Source: a virus. From it: DNA of 53,859 nt. Shown piece after piece: positions 17,436 to 25,390 of the stretch. A program made the translations under genes and the position numbers. The notes below the pieces were generated by a model that was not told the origin of the DNA, ran no database searches, and was given only the letters and a program-made list of their open reading frames with translations. How positions within the stretch are numbered: position 1 is the stretch's first letter; every line of letters starts with the position of its first letter. Where the stretch lies: positions 1 to 53,859 of the IMG/VR virus record IMGVR_UViG_3300010354_000117. One strand, 5' to 3'.

Positions 17436-18209
17436 ATGCCCGACTGTATCCCAAATCTCGCAGGTGTCGCAACTAAGGATCTCGTTGAGACGATTGGAAC
17501 TGGCAGCTACAAAGCAAGTTATATCAACTGGGCTCGGACGTTTAACCTGCTGCACGAGCATGCTCCCGGCTGGTACCTGGATGTGGTCCTGTCGCCGGAA
17601 GGAGCTGCTGTCTGGCGGGCACCCGGCAATGGCGGTTACCTGATGCTGCGGTTCTGCCATGTCGATGGCACGTGTCTGGCTCCAGCGCCGCAGGCAGTCA
17701 TGGACAATCGGAACGGATCCATTCCGTTTGACAAGATTGCCGCCAGGGATGTGACCGACACGCACCGCCGTGGCGGCTGCATGCTTGCTGCTATGACATT
17801 TGGCCTGGCGGTTGAGCTGTGGGCGAAGATGCCACTGGAAAACGGCTACTCACAGGCCTCTGAGGGCGACGCTACGGCCCCTGTGAGCCCCGTAAGCGGC
17901 ATCCGTGCCACCGCTGCACCTGCAGCCCCTGCAGAGGCCTTTGCGGCCGAAAAACAGGCCACTATGCAGGACTTCCTGGAGGCCTGCCTGGACAAGGGGC
18001 TGTCCACACTGGCAGCGGATAAGTTGCTTGAGGTGATTGGCTCAAATTACGCCGGAGGAATCAAAACCCTTGCCAGCAAGACAGAAGCATGGGTGATTGA
18101 GCAAAACCAGAAGGTGATTCCCGAGGAATCGGCGCAGCCTCGACAGGAGAAGCCCACCAAGGCCGTAAAAAAGACTCCCACACAGAAGTCGAATCCAGAG
18201 GAGTACTGA
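17436..18209 (+). CDS. Sak3/DUF1071-like single-strand annealing protein
   Basis: 257 residues. Residues ~25-140 match the Sak3 (DUF1071) group of phage annealing proteins: SYINWARTFNLLHEHAPGWY, an inserted beta region, then PQAVMDNRNGSIPFDKIAAR, TDTHRRGGCMLAAMTFGLAV and ELWAKMPLENGY. The C-terminus is Ala/Pro and Lys rich, with a helical segment ~170-215 (FLEACLDKGLSTLAADKLLE). It should anneal complementary strands during phage recombination, with the exonuclease at 21174, SSB and RusA of the same region. The family call rests on the MDNRN and LWA motifs. Confidence 0.72.
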   Translation: MPDCIPNLAGVATKDLVETIGTGSYKASYINWARTFNLLHEHAPGWYLDVVLSPEGAAVWRAPGNGGYLMLRFCHVDGTCLAPAPQAVMDNRNGSIPFDKIAARDVTDTHRRGGCMLAAMTFGLAVELWAKMPLENGYSQASEGDATAPVSPVSGIRATAAPAAPAEAFAAEKQATMQDFLEACLDKGLSTLAADKLLEVIGSNYAGGIKTLASKTEAWVIEQNQKVIPEESAQPRQEKPTKAVKKTPTQKSNPEEY

Positions 18210-18340
18210 AGAACGCTCAGCACTTCCCAAAGCTCGACGATCCACAGCAACGCACCAAGGTGGACTTCATTGACTGGGCAACCCAGTTCTTTGCGAAGGA
18301 ATTCCATGGCGTGATCATAAGAGATTATAAAGAGCCTTAG
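18206..18340 (+). CDS. Small protein, possible CTG start
   Basis: 44 residues read NAQHFPKLDDP, RTKVDFIDWATQFFAKEF, ending RDYKEP. The only early start is CTG at 18206, overlapping the annealing-protein stop as CTGA. The residue pattern is protein-like and the terminator stem begins within the last codons. This is the second CTGA candidate in the window. Function unknown. Confidence 0.42.
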   Translation: MKNAQHFPKLDDPQQRTKVDFIDWATQFFAKEFHGVIIRDYKEP

Positions 18341-18353
18341 ACAGGCTCTTTTT
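18331..18353 (+). terminator. Rho-independent terminator
   Basis: Stem AGAGCCT / AGGCTCT with a 5-nt loop, followed by TTTT. Overlaps the last codons of the small gene ending at 18340 and separates the annealing-protein unit from the sigma-factor gene. Confidence 0.85.
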
Positions 18354-18386
18354 CTCGTCTATCATTCTCTTGACTGTTCCCGACCA

Positions 18387-19184
18387 ATGTCGAAAAGCTT
18401 GAGCAACGAGATTACTGCCTGGATGAACGCCGCAGGCAGTAAGCCAGTCTTGAGTAAAGAAGAAATGTTGATCATCGCAAAGAAGATTAAGTCACATGAG
18501 GTCGGGAGCCCAAAGTATAAGTTCTATGTGAACAAGCTGGTGTCTCATAATTTGAGACTGGTTATCAGGTCGGTCCACTTGTACATGGACGGCAAAATGA
18601 AAAAGGGATGGGGAGGCCCGGAGACACTCGATCTGCTGCAAACAGGAGCGCTCGGCCTGATAAGGGCTGCAGAAAAGTATGACCCAGAAACTGGTTATAC
18701 TTTTGCCACATACGCAACCTACTGGATCAGGTCTTTTATCGGTCGTTACGCAATCAAGGCGTCTAGTATATTTCATATACCGGAAAACGCCTGTCGTGAT
18801 GCCTATTCCTTTGAAAAGTACGGATTCGTTAAAAACAAAAGCCATGAAGCGGGCGAAGCGTTAACAAGACTTGTGCGCTCCGCTCAAGCGGTAATCTCTG
18901 TCGATACACCAATAGGCGAAGATGGCGATATTTCGATCATTGAATGCCTGGAGAGCAAGTATCCGCCCAGCACCGAAAGCACGGCTCGTTTTTCGTTTGA
19001 AATTGATGATTTGATTCAGGCGGCTGGCCTAAGCGACGATCAGATCAAGGTACTGGAAAGCCTGTTTATAGATGAGATGAAAGTTAAAGACATAATGCAC
19101 GCCAATTCGATCTCCAGGGGAAAGGTTGCTGCTTTGCGTGAAACTGCCCTTGAGAAACTCAGACTGATTGCCACTACGGCATAG
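18387..19184 (+). CDS. Sigma-70 family RNA polymerase sigma factor
   Basis: 265 residues. Region 2 is clear at ~50-125: KLVSHNLRLVIRSVHLYM, DLLQTGALGLIRAAEKYDPE and TGYTFATYATYWIRSFIGRY, including the aromatic -10-binding helix. Region 3 is short (~126-200) and region 4 is at ~205-262 (LSDDQIKVLESLFIDEMKVK, SISRGKVAALRETALEKLR), though more divergent than host factors. It would redirect host RNA polymerase to phage promoters; the extended -10 motif repeated in this window is a candidate target. ATG follows a TTGACT sequence 12 nt upstream but no strong ribosome site. Confidence 0.9.
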   Translation: MSKSLSNEITAWMNAAGSKPVLSKEEMLIIAKKIKSHEVGSPKYKFYVNKLVSHNLRLVIRSVHLYMDGKMKKGWGGPETLDLLQTGALGLIRAAEKYDPETGYTFATYATYWIRSFIGRYAIKASSIFHIPENACRDAYSFEKYGFVKNKSHEAGEALTRLVRSAQAVISVDTPIGEDGDISIIECLESKYPPSTESTARFSFEIDDLIQAAGLSDDQIKVLESLFIDEMKVKDIMHANSISRGKVAALRETALEKLRLIATTA

Positions 19185-19217
19185 CTGCCGGTGGACTTTA
19201 ACCAGTTCACCAAAACT

Positions 19218-19226
19218 CGATATAAT
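19218..19226 (+). promoter_or_regulatory. Putative -10 promoter (CGA-TATAAT) before SSB
   Basis: A perfect TATAAT at 19221-19226 lies 25 nt before the SSB ATG in a 66-nt gap. No strong -35; TTTAAC lies 18 nt upstream. Confidence 0.55.
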
Positions 19227-19250
19227 GTATTGTAGGCCCCAACTTAAACG

Positions 19251-19601
19251 ATGGCTACCATTAGTATTGCAGGAACCGTAACTGGCCGCCCCGGTGAATC
19301 GCCGGTAACCGTGAAGACCTTTGAGACTGGCGACCCTGTTGTCAGTTTCTCCGTCGCTGACCGCGCTTACGTTTATACGAAACCTGGCTCTGAACGTCAG
19401 GGACAGTTCTATCGATGCGAAGTGCGAGGTAAGACCGCTGAAATCGTAATGCAACGGATCCAGCGCGGTGACAAGGTTGGTGTTTCCGGTCAGCTTGTGC
19501 AGCGAATGTATAACGAAAAGCTGTTCCTGGACATCAAAAATGCTTCCGTTACCTTCCTTGATGATCGACCTAAAGGCGAGGAACAGGAAGTTCCGTTCTG
19601 A
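19251..19601 (+). CDS. ssb: Single-stranded DNA-binding protein
   Basis: 116 residues forming one OB fold: MATISIAGTVTGRPGESPV, VVSFSVADRAYV, QFYRCEVRGKTAEIVMQRIQ, KVGVSGQLVQRMYN and LDIKNASVTFLD. The C-terminus EEQEVPF is an acidic, Phe-ending tip as used by SSBs to recruit partners. Length is short of host SSB because the long linker is missing. It protects replication and recombination intermediates, consistent with its neighbours. Own promoter and terminator make it a single-gene unit. Confidence 0.9.
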   Translation: MATISIAGTVTGRPGESPVTVKTFETGDPVVSFSVADRAYVYTKPGSERQGQFYRCEVRGKTAEIVMQRIQRGDKVGVSGQLVQRMYNEKLFLDIKNASVTFLDDRPKGEEQEVPF

Positions 19602-19625
19602 GGTATCCTAGACTTAGACACAACG

Positions 19626-19654
19626 GCCAGGCTATGCCTGGCTATTTTCTTTTT
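19626..19654 (+). terminator. Rho-independent terminator
   Basis: Stem GCCAGGC / GCCTGGC with TAT loop, then a T-rich tract (ATTTTCTTTTT). It ends the SSB unit; the Shine-Dalgarno GGAG of the next gene (19655-19658) begins directly at the end of the T tract. Confidence 0.88.
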
Positions 19655-19663
19655 GGAGTAGCC

Positions 19664-20143
19664 ATGTATCAGTCGCCGAGGATCGATGAGATTGCGCCTG
19701 GGGCGTGCGGATTGCTGATGGACGAAACGCCGATATTATTAGCTTCGAATGTAAAGCCGTACGTGATTGCAATACTGTTGCATCGCGGCGCTGTACGTCG
19801 CCACGAAATTCAAGCTAGTTTGGTACCTCATTGTTCGACCAGCGACTTGAAAGTTGGTGGATGGGATCCGTTCAATGAAGACTACTGCGAAAATACCAGA
19901 CTTGAAGAGCTGATCGACGAAGCACTTGGCGACTTTGTCAGCGAAGGTATTCTTCGATACAACGAAAGCCAAGACTTCTGGGTTCTAACTGGGGACAATA
20001 TTTCTACAATTATTTCCTGGGCTGCGGCCACCGGAGCAAAGTTGCCTCAGCATCTTATAATGGAGCTAACCAATAAGCGATTCAACCGTATCCCAGACTA
20101 TGTCAAGCCAGACTATGCAACCAACCAAGAAGTCAAAGTCTAA
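19664..20143 (+). CDS. Hypothetical protein
   Basis: 159 residues from ATG 19664, chosen because GGAG lies 5 nt upstream; a longer frame from 19634 would run through the terminator. Acidic, mostly helical; residues ~35-110 (KPYVIAILLHRGAVRRHEIQ, EELIDEALGDFVSEGILRY) resemble a winged-helix fold, so a DNA-binding role is possible. No specific family is recognised. It lies among recombination genes. Confidence 0.7.
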   Translation: MYQSPRIDEIAPGACGLLMDETPILLASNVKPYVIAILLHRGAVRRHEIQASLVPHCSTSDLKVGGWDPFNEDYCENTRLEELIDEALGDFVSEGILRYNESQDFWVLTGDNISTIISWAAATGAKLPQHLIMELTNKRFNRIPDYVKPDYATNQEVKV

Positions 20144-20360
20144 GGTAATCCCTGACCATAAAAGGCTGGCGGGTCCATCCTTCCCGTTGCCGATCTTTCG
20201 TAGAGGAACGATCGTTCAAGTTTATTTGGGAGCTGGCTGGAGCACTGGGCGCGTTGTAGCCAGTAAGCAGGATCACTGCCAGGTTACGCTAACGATGGGT
20301 AATCGAACAATTACCGTATTTGATGCCAGGTCGATTCGCCAAACTGAAAGCAATGACTGA
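20115..20360 (+). CDS. Small SH3-like basic protein
   Basis: 81 residues from ATG 20115, overlapping the previous gene by 29 nt. After a basic start (MQPTKKSKSKVI) it shows a beta-strand pattern (GTIVQVYLGAGWSTGRVVAS, HCQVTLTMGNRTITVFDARS) like a small KOW or SH3 barrel that may bind nucleic acid. Function is not known. Confidence 0.6.
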   Translation: MQPTKKSKSKVIPDHKRLAGPSFPLPIFRRGTIVQVYLGAGWSTGRVVASKQDHCQVTLTMGNRTITVFDARSIRQTESND

Positions 20361-20796
20361 TACACAACAGCAAATCTCTAAGGTTTGCGATGATGTCAAA
20401 AATTTGTTGCTGCAAAAGAACAAGAAGTACGGAGATTCTGCGCTGAATCCATCCAGGATTTTCAGCAAGGCTGACACTTCGGAGCAGTTGTGCGTCAGGA
20501 TAGATGACAAGCTGTCGCGTATCGCCAAGGGGGCTGGTTTACTGGCAACAGATGAGGATGTCCTGCAGGATCTGATTGGCTATCTCGTTCTGTTGAAAAT
20601 ATCCATCTCCAGAGATGGTAACACAAAAGCGGCTCAACCGGCGCCGATTGACCAGTGGGATGGCTCTGATATTGAGCCATATATGAAGAACTGGGCCGAA
20701 TTCTGGAATACTCAAGACAGGCGTCGAGTGGATGCACTTAGCTCAGATGACGCAGAAGTACTTGAACTGCACACTTCCGGCGATAGATTCGGCTGA
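20353..20796 (+). CDS. Nmad1/DUF1599-like protein
   Basis: 147 residues; ATG overlaps the previous stop by 8 nt (ATGACTGA). Residues ~10-80 match the nucleotide-modification-associated domain 1 family: LLLQKNKKYGDSALNP, FSKADTSEQLCVRIDDKLSR and EDVLQDLIGYLVLLKI. Family members occur near DNA-modification or nucleotide-metabolism genes; the biochemical role is not established. The C-terminal ~55 residues are acidic. No base-modifying enzyme is recognised in this window. Confidence 0.72.
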   Translation: MTDTQQQISKVCDDVKNLLLQKNKKYGDSALNPSRIFSKADTSEQLCVRIDDKLSRIAKGAGLLATDEDVLQDLIGYLVLLKISISRDGNTKAAQPAPIDQWDGSDIEPYMKNWAEFWNTQDRRRVDALSSDDAEVLELHTSGDRFG

Positions 20797-21151
20797 TCAC
20801 GTATTAGTCATCAGGATGCCGTTGTTTTCAAAGGCACGTCCAAGGCTGACCAGGACTGGTCACGCATTCATGCCGCCAGCCTACAAGCTGGTGCAAGCGG
20901 AGATGCGTAAGCTGATTCGTGAGCAGTGGGAGTACGGCCCCCTGGAGGGCCCTGTGTCACTGAAGCTGATTGTCAGAGGTGAAGGTCGGGGAGACACGGA
21001 CAACATCGCTGGGGCATTCATGGATGCCGCTCAGGGGATCCTGTGGATCGATGATCGGGTCAGCGTAATACCAAGGCTGTCAATTGAATGGCAAAAGGCA
21101 GCCAAGGTTGATTCGGAATGGGTCGTAATCATTCGCCACGTGTCCGTATAA
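20732..21151 (+). CDS. rusA: RusA-like Holliday junction resolvase
   Basis: 139 residues. RusA signatures: VIRMPLFSKARPRLTRTG near the N-terminus, then the metal-binding GRGDTDNIAGAFMDAAQGIL followed by WIDDRVS, with acidic residues in the D-x-D-N and DD positions. It cuts Holliday junctions made during recombination and concatemer processing. It overlaps the previous gene by 65 nt; ATG 20747 is an alternative start with a smaller overlap. Confidence 0.85.
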   Translation: MHLAQMTQKYLNCTLPAIDSADHVLVIRMPLFSKARPRLTRTGHAFMPPAYKLVQAEMRKLIREQWEYGPLEGPVSLKLIVRGEGRGDTDNIAGAFMDAAQGILWIDDRVSVIPRLSIEWQKAAKVDSEWVVIIRHVSV

Positions 21152-21152
21152 T
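21144..21152 (+). promoter_or_regulatory. Putative -10 promoter (CCG-TATAAT) before exonuclease
   Basis: A perfect TATAAT at 21147-21152, at the 3' end of rusA and 22 nt before the exonuclease ATG. Matches the spacing of the other copies. Confidence 0.5.
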
Positions 21153-21173
21153 GTAGATTATAAGCAACACGTA

Positions 21174-22025
21174 ATGGCGACGGTAGCCTACAACCAGCCT
21201 GACCCCGACTACCGCAGAGAGCTGGGGGAGAATCAAAGCTACCTTAAGAATATCTTGGTAAGTCCAGCTCATTACAGGGCTGGCAAAAAGAGAAAGTTCG
21301 CTCCTACTATTAACATGGAGATCGGCTCTGCTCTGCATTGCCTGGTCCTGGAGGGCAAGGAAGAATTTGATCGTCGCTACATCCTGAAACCGGAAGACAT
21401 CTCCCTGGCCACCAAGGAGGGGAAAGAATGGAAGGCAAGCCAGAAAGGTAAAACAATCCTGACCAATAATGAAAAAGAAAAGGCTTGGGATAGTGTTCAC
21501 GGCATGGCCGAATCATTGCTGCGCTTGGAGTGGTTCAACCAATCCCAGGTCGATTATCGCAAATACAACGAGCTGTCTATTTACTGGGAAGCGGATGGTA
21601 TTCCCTGTAAGGGGCGACTTGACAGACTGGTTGACATGGGTGATCATTTGATGATACTGGACCTCAAGAGCACCGATTCGGTCGAATACAGCACCTTCCT
21701 TAAGAAGCTGGTAGGTGGCATGAATTATCTGTTTCAGTCGGCATGGTACGCAGAGGCCGCCAGTCTTGCATATAACAAACCATGCAAGTTTGTTTTTGCC
21801 GCAATCGAAAGGACGGAACCGTGGACATTGTCTCTGTTTGAGATTTCGGATGAGATGATGGACGAAGGCAATCGTCAGATCAAACGAGCGCGACAGTTGT
21901 TAAAAAAGTGTTTAGATACCAAGGATTGGCCTCGGCCAGAGGTTTGCTATAATGTACTGAGCTTACCAACTTGGTATCGCTTACCAGTTTCGACCTACAG
22001 CCCCGAATTTGAGGACTTGTTCTGA
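21174..22025 (+). CDS. PD-(D/E)XK exonuclease (DUF3799/RecE-like)
   Basis: 283 residues. The N-terminus ENQSYLKNILVSPAHYRAG and MEIGSALHCLVLEGKEEF match the YqaJ/DUF3799-type phage exonucleases. The catalytic core is GRLDRLVDM...LMILDLKST (Asp then D-x-K) with a later Gln-containing helix (NYLFQSAWYAEAASL). It probably degrades one DNA strand to load the annealing protein at 17436. It is preceded by its own TATAAT and followed by a one-base overlap with a membrane gene. Confidence 0.85.
   Translation: MATVAYNQPDPDYRRELGENQSYLKNILVSPAHYRAGKKRKFAPTINMEIGSALHCLVLEGKEEFDRRYILKPEDISLATKEGKEWKASQKGKTILTNNEKEKAWDSVHGMAESLLRLEWFNQSQVDYRKYNELSIYWEADGIPCKGRLDRLVDMGDHLMILDLKSTDSVEYSTFLKKLVGGMNYLFQSAWYAEAASLAYNKPCKFVFAAIERTEPWTLSLFEISDEMMDEGNRQIKRARQLLKKCLDTKDWPRPEVCYNVLSLPTWYRLPVSTYSPEFEDLF
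21945..21953 (+). promoter_or_regulatory. Putative internal promoter (TGC-TATAAT)
   Basis: TGCTATAAT within the 3' end of the exonuclease gene, 72 nt before the next start at 22025. It is a perfect extended -10 but may be coincidental because it falls in coding sequence. Confidence 0.3.
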
Positions 22026-22231
22026 TGAGCAATCAACAAAGCGTGAACATAGGTGGCGCCAGTAGCGCTACATTGCTTGGTGTTCTGTTTGTTGGATTGA
22101 AGCTGACTGGTTACATTAACTGGCCGTGGGTGTGGGTGTTGTCTCCATTCTGGTTGCCTCTGGCAATAGTGCTCGCCCTGGCCTTCCTTGCCTTTATCGT
22201 TTACGCAGTAGTATCTATCAGCAAGAAGTGA
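22025..22231 (+). CDS. Small two-span membrane protein (Fragile-X-F-like)
   Basis: 68 residues; the start overlaps the exonuclease stop (TGATG). A Gly/Ser-rich start is followed by two hydrophobic helices (ATLLGVLFVGLKLTGYI and FWLPLAIVLALAFLAFIVYA) linked by NWPWVWVLSP. This layout matches small phage membrane proteins often annotated as transmembrane Fragile-X-F proteins. Function unknown. Confidence 0.72.
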   Translation: MSNQQSVNIGGASSATLLGVLFVGLKLTGYINWPWVWVLSPFWLPLAIVLALAFLAFIVYAVVSISKK

Positions 22232-22233
22232 TC

Positions 22234-23004
22234 ATGGCCACAGAAAAAATCATCAGGCCAGTTCGCGCCTCTGATCTTCTTGGCCTGGACGGAAGGCTGA
22301 TGGTAAAAGTTCTGGACTGCTACGCCGACCCCGAAAGGGTGATCTGGCAGGCTGGTAAGAATGACTACTCCGAAGTTCCTATCCACGAGGTCAAACCCCT
22401 GAAACGAGAAGAGGCTGGCAAGTGGATTGTTGATCACTTGCTGTCGGGCGAGAAGGGGCACTACGGCCCACTGGAACACCCACAGATAACACTGTCTTGT
22501 ATCGGTTATGTGCACAATGTCATAGTGCAAGCACGCACGCATCGAATCGGTACGTCGTGGGATGTTCAATCTCAGCGGTACACCGGCAAGCGTGTCCTGA
22601 AGGTCGCTGACCGCGAAATTGATGTAGAAGACGTCTTCTACATCAGGCCGCCTGGTCTTTACACAAACCGACAGGGCAAGAAGTATGAGTGGACCAAAGA
22701 AAACATTGAAGATAAAAGAGGCAAAATAATTCTTGCCTGCGAGGATTACGCCAAAGATTACAAAAATGGCTGCTCCGAAGAGCACATTCGCGATTACCTG
22801 CCTCAAGGCATCAGGCAAAACTTTGTTGTATCATTTAACCTGAGGTCCGTGTTGCATTTCATGGATCTCAGATCCAAGTTAGATGCACAACTGGAGATCG
22901 AGGCACTATGTGAGCAGTTTATACCAATCCTGAGGGATTGGGCCCCATCTGTGTGGGGTTATTATGAAGCGAAACGCTTGCACAAGGCCAGGCTTTCACC
23001 GTAA
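22234..23004 (+). CDS. thyX: FAD-dependent thymidylate synthase ThyX
   Basis: 256 residues from ATG 22234, just after the previous stop (a longer frame runs through that gene). The signature is QARTHRIGTSWDVQSQRYTG, the variant of the ThyX RHR-x7-S motif I recognise from cyanobacteria and their phages, preceded by GHYGPLEHPQITL and followed by NFVVSFNLRSVLHFMDLRSK. It makes dTMP from dUMP with folate and NADPH/FAD. With RNR, glutaredoxin and dCTP deaminase it forms a nucleotide-supply set spread through the window. Confidence 0.92.
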   Translation: MATEKIIRPVRASDLLGLDGRLMVKVLDCYADPERVIWQAGKNDYSEVPIHEVKPLKREEAGKWIVDHLLSGEKGHYGPLEHPQITLSCIGYVHNVIVQARTHRIGTSWDVQSQRYTGKRVLKVADREIDVEDVFYIRPPGLYTNRQGKKYEWTKENIEDKRGKIILACEDYAKDYKNGCSEEHIRDYLPQGIRQNFVVSFNLRSVLHFMDLRSKLDAQLEIEALCEQFIPILRDWAPSVWGYYEAKRLHKARLSP

Positions 23005-23013
23005 AACAAGTAT

Positions 23014-23022
23014 TGGTACAAT
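23014..23022 (+). promoter_or_regulatory. Putative extended -10 promoter (TGG-TACAAT)
   Basis: TGGTACAAT in the 29-nt gap after thyX, 12 nt before the terminase small-subunit ATG at 23034. The transcript would have almost no leader. Confidence 0.45.
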
Positions 23023-23033
23023 AGTTTACGCAG

Positions 23034-23672
23034 ATGAATGAAAAAGAACCAGTGTCCGACTGGCCAGAATCTAAGCCAATAAAAGGTGACGCTGGCCCCA
23101 TTTACGGGTTTCGGCGTGGTTATCGTGTCAAGGATGCTGGCCGCCACGAAAGCGCTGACCAATTCAATTGCTTCCAGAAATTCCTGTTGCTTCAAGGTAC
23201 CAGGGCATTCTCTGACCTGGAAACTGTAACCGGCCATTGCGCTCCATCTTTATCAAGATGGGCTTCAACTTACAACTGGCAACGCCGTGCTGCGGCTTAC
23301 GACAAGGATCAACTCGCTATTGTATGGAAAGAAGCCGAGAAGTTCCAGAAAAATACCCACAGGGAAGCAATCGTAGAATTCAGGGAGTCATCCGAACGCC
23401 AAGCCAGGATGATGGCACGCGTCTCAGAAGATCTGTTGCGCGTGCTTGGCAAGCGCATTGAAAAGGCGGAAGTCGAGGGCGAGGAGGTGCCGATGGCACT
23501 GGTCTCAGGTTTGTTGCGTGCCGCTGCTAACATAAGCGAGCAATCACGCCAGTCTTGGGCCAATTCGCTGGGCATCAACGAGATGCTTGAGATGGTTGAT
23601 TCCGAGATGACCAAAGCAAACGTTGAGGATGTAACCGATGTCGACGCTTATGAAATCCCAATCGATGAGTGA
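23034..23672 (+). CDS. terS: Terminase small subunit-like protein
   Basis: 212 residues, one gene before the large terminase. Residues ~45-95 look like a helix-turn-helix (NCFQKFLLLQGTRAFSDLET, VTGHCAPSLSRWASTYNWQR) with the W-x-x-R ending common in TerS. A long helical region follows (~105-185), suited to oligomerisation, then an acidic tail. It would recognise phage DNA for packaging. ATG 23034 is directly followed by a second ATG-type codon at 23038 in another frame; no ribosome site is seen. Confidence 0.78.
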   Translation: MNEKEPVSDWPESKPIKGDAGPIYGFRRGYRVKDAGRHESADQFNCFQKFLLLQGTRAFSDLETVTGHCAPSLSRWASTYNWQRRAAAYDKDQLAIVWKEAEKFQKNTHREAIVEFRESSERQARMMARVSEDLLRVLGKRIEKAEVEGEEVPMALVSGLLRAAANISEQSRQSWANSLGINEMLEMVDSEMTKANVEDVTDVDAYEIPIDE

Positions 23673-23868
23673 AAACTTTCCGTTTGTTGTTACGGTAAAC
23701 GAGGATGACTCGATTACGATTGAGTGGGACGAAAATCATCCAGTTACATCGGTTTTCAATACATGGACCGAAAAGGACTTCCTGGATTCAATACTGAATG
23801 GCTGTAAAGATGTGATTGGCGAAGAGGAATACGATAGAATAAAGAAAGAGCACCTTCCTAGGGAATAG
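23665..23868 (+). CDS. Small acidic protein between terminase genes
   Basis: 67 residues from ATG 23665, overlapping the terS stop by 8 nt (ATGAGTGA). Acidic: VTVNEDDSITIEWDENHPV, then KDFLDSILNGCKDVIGEEEY. The beta strand pattern of the first part resembles small phage proteins without known role. Placement between terS and terL suggests a packaging accessory, unproven. Confidence 0.62.
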   Translation: MSENFPFVVTVNEDDSITIEWDENHPVTSVFNTWTEKDFLDSILNGCKDVIGEEEYDRIKKEHLPRE

Positions 23869-25386
23869 ATGGCTACCAGAGCTGGCAAACAATTCCTAGA
23901 AAAAGCTGGCTCAGATCGCGAGATGGTTCGCGAGTTAAGAAGGGTGAAAACCCAAAAGAAAGAAGGCGGGCAGCAAATAGTCTTGCATCAATTTATAAAA
24001 TCAGTATCTCCTAATTACAAGTTCTACAAAGTACACGCAGAACTGACAAAGCAACTGCAAGCCATCATCGATGGAAAATGCAAGAGGCTTATCATACAAG
24101 TGCCGCCACGTATTGGAAAGTCATACCTGTCCTCTAAGCTATTTCCTGCTGCTTACCTACTGGCCCACCCAGATAGGTATGTCGGCCTAGTATCTTATAG
24201 CGCTGAACTTGCGGAGGGTTTCTCTAGGTCGGCGCGGGACTACTACAGGCAGGCTGGAGGCACATTTGATCCGTATAAGCAAGCTGTCAACGACTGGGGA
24301 ACACAGGGCGGTGGTGGTTTGTGGGCAGCGGGTGTTGGCGGTGCTATTACTGGTCGATCTGGTCACCTGTTGATCGTCGATGACCCTGTCAAAAACAGGG
24401 AAGATGCCGACAGTCCCAGGGTGATGGAAAAATTGTGGGATTGGTATACGTCAACCCTGTATACACGGCTTGAGCCAAATGTCGGCTCGATTGTCATTAT
24501 TCAGACGAGGTGGAGTGAAAATGACCTGATCGGACGATTGATCGAATCAGAGATGAATGTATCCGAGAAAGGTAGAGAGGGTTGGACGATTCTTGATTTG
24601 CCCGCTATATCGGAGGATCCGGGCTCCAGGCCACCTTTGCCGGAGCATTGCAACATAGTAACTGATTGGCGAGAGGAGCCAGGCCTTGCATTATGCCCAC
24701 AGCGATATGGAATCGACGAATATGAGCGCATCCGCGAGGCAATTGGCACAAGGGATTTCGCAGCCCTGTATCAACAAAGACCGGCGCCAGAGGGCGGTAA
24801 CATGTTTGATCCGAGCTGGTGGCAGTATTATGACCAGCTAAAGGAACTGCCTGAGTTTCAGCGCGTCATCCTTAGCGTTGACTGTACCTTTACAAATACA
24901 AGCTCCAGTGACTATGTCGTTGGCAGTGTCGTAGGACAAGCTGGCAACAGTTTCTACGTGCTGGACATGGTCAGAGAGAAGTTGGACATCATTGGTACCA
25001 TCAACATGATATCAAGGATGTACAAAAAGCACGCGTTAAGCGGAACAGTTATCGAGTTGGCAGCTTCTGGATATGCTGCATATCAGTTACTGCAAAAGAA
25101 AGTGCCTGGCCTTATTGGTTTCAAGCCAGAAAAATCAAAAGTAGCTCGCGCTGCTGGCATCGTGCCAATAGTGGAGGCTGGTAATGTCTATTTGCCAGCA
25201 AGTGCTCCCTGGCTGGACGTATTTATGAACGAATTCAGCCTGTTTCCTGCCGCAAAAAATGATGACATAATAGACTCAATTGGCATGGCTATCAACTATA
25301 TGTCACAACGCACTGTTCCTGTTATGACTGAGGTAAGCTGGGGGAGAGGAACTGCCTTACCGGCGACACCGTACAGGATTGACTAA
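23869..25386 (+). CDS. terL: Terminase large subunit
   Basis: 505 residues; ATG directly follows the previous stop. ATPase: LIIQVPPRIGKSYLSSKLFP (Walker A variant PPRIGKS), SYSAELAEGFSRSARDYYRQ, Walker B HLLIVDDPVKN and coupling motif IIQTRWSENDLIG. Nuclease: VILSVDCTFTNTSSSDYVVG with catalytic Asp, a middle acidic site near TVIELAASG, and NDDIIDSIGMAIN. It cuts the concatemer and drives packaging into the portal (33920). Unusually, TerL and portal are separated by 8.5 kb of replication and nucleotide genes. Confidence 0.95.
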   Translation: MATRAGKQFLEKAGSDREMVRELRRVKTQKKEGGQQIVLHQFIKSVSPNYKFYKVHAELTKQLQAIIDGKCKRLIIQVPPRIGKSYLSSKLFPAAYLLAHPDRYVGLVSYSAELAEGFSRSARDYYRQAGGTFDPYKQAVNDWGTQGGGGLWAAGVGGAITGRSGHLLIVDDPVKNREDADSPRVMEKLWDWYTSTLYTRLEPNVGSIVIIQTRWSENDLIGRLIESEMNVSEKGREGWTILDLPAISEDPGSRPPLPEHCNIVTDWREEPGLALCPQRYGIDEYERIREAIGTRDFAALYQQRPAPEGGNMFDPSWWQYYDQLKELPEFQRVILSVDCTFTNTSSSDYVVGSVVGQAGNSFYVLDMVREKLDIIGTINMISRMYKKHALSGTVIELAASGYAAYQLLQKKVPGLIGFKPEKSKVARAAGIVPIVEAGNVYLPASAPWLDVFMNEFSLFPAAKNDDIIDSIGMAINYMSQRTVPVMTEVSWGRGTALPATPYRID

Positions 25387-25390
25387 GGTT

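Noticed and set aside
18200-18260. Programmed frameshift at the end of the annealing-protein gene
   Set aside because: No slippery heptamer is visible; a separate overlapping small gene is simpler.
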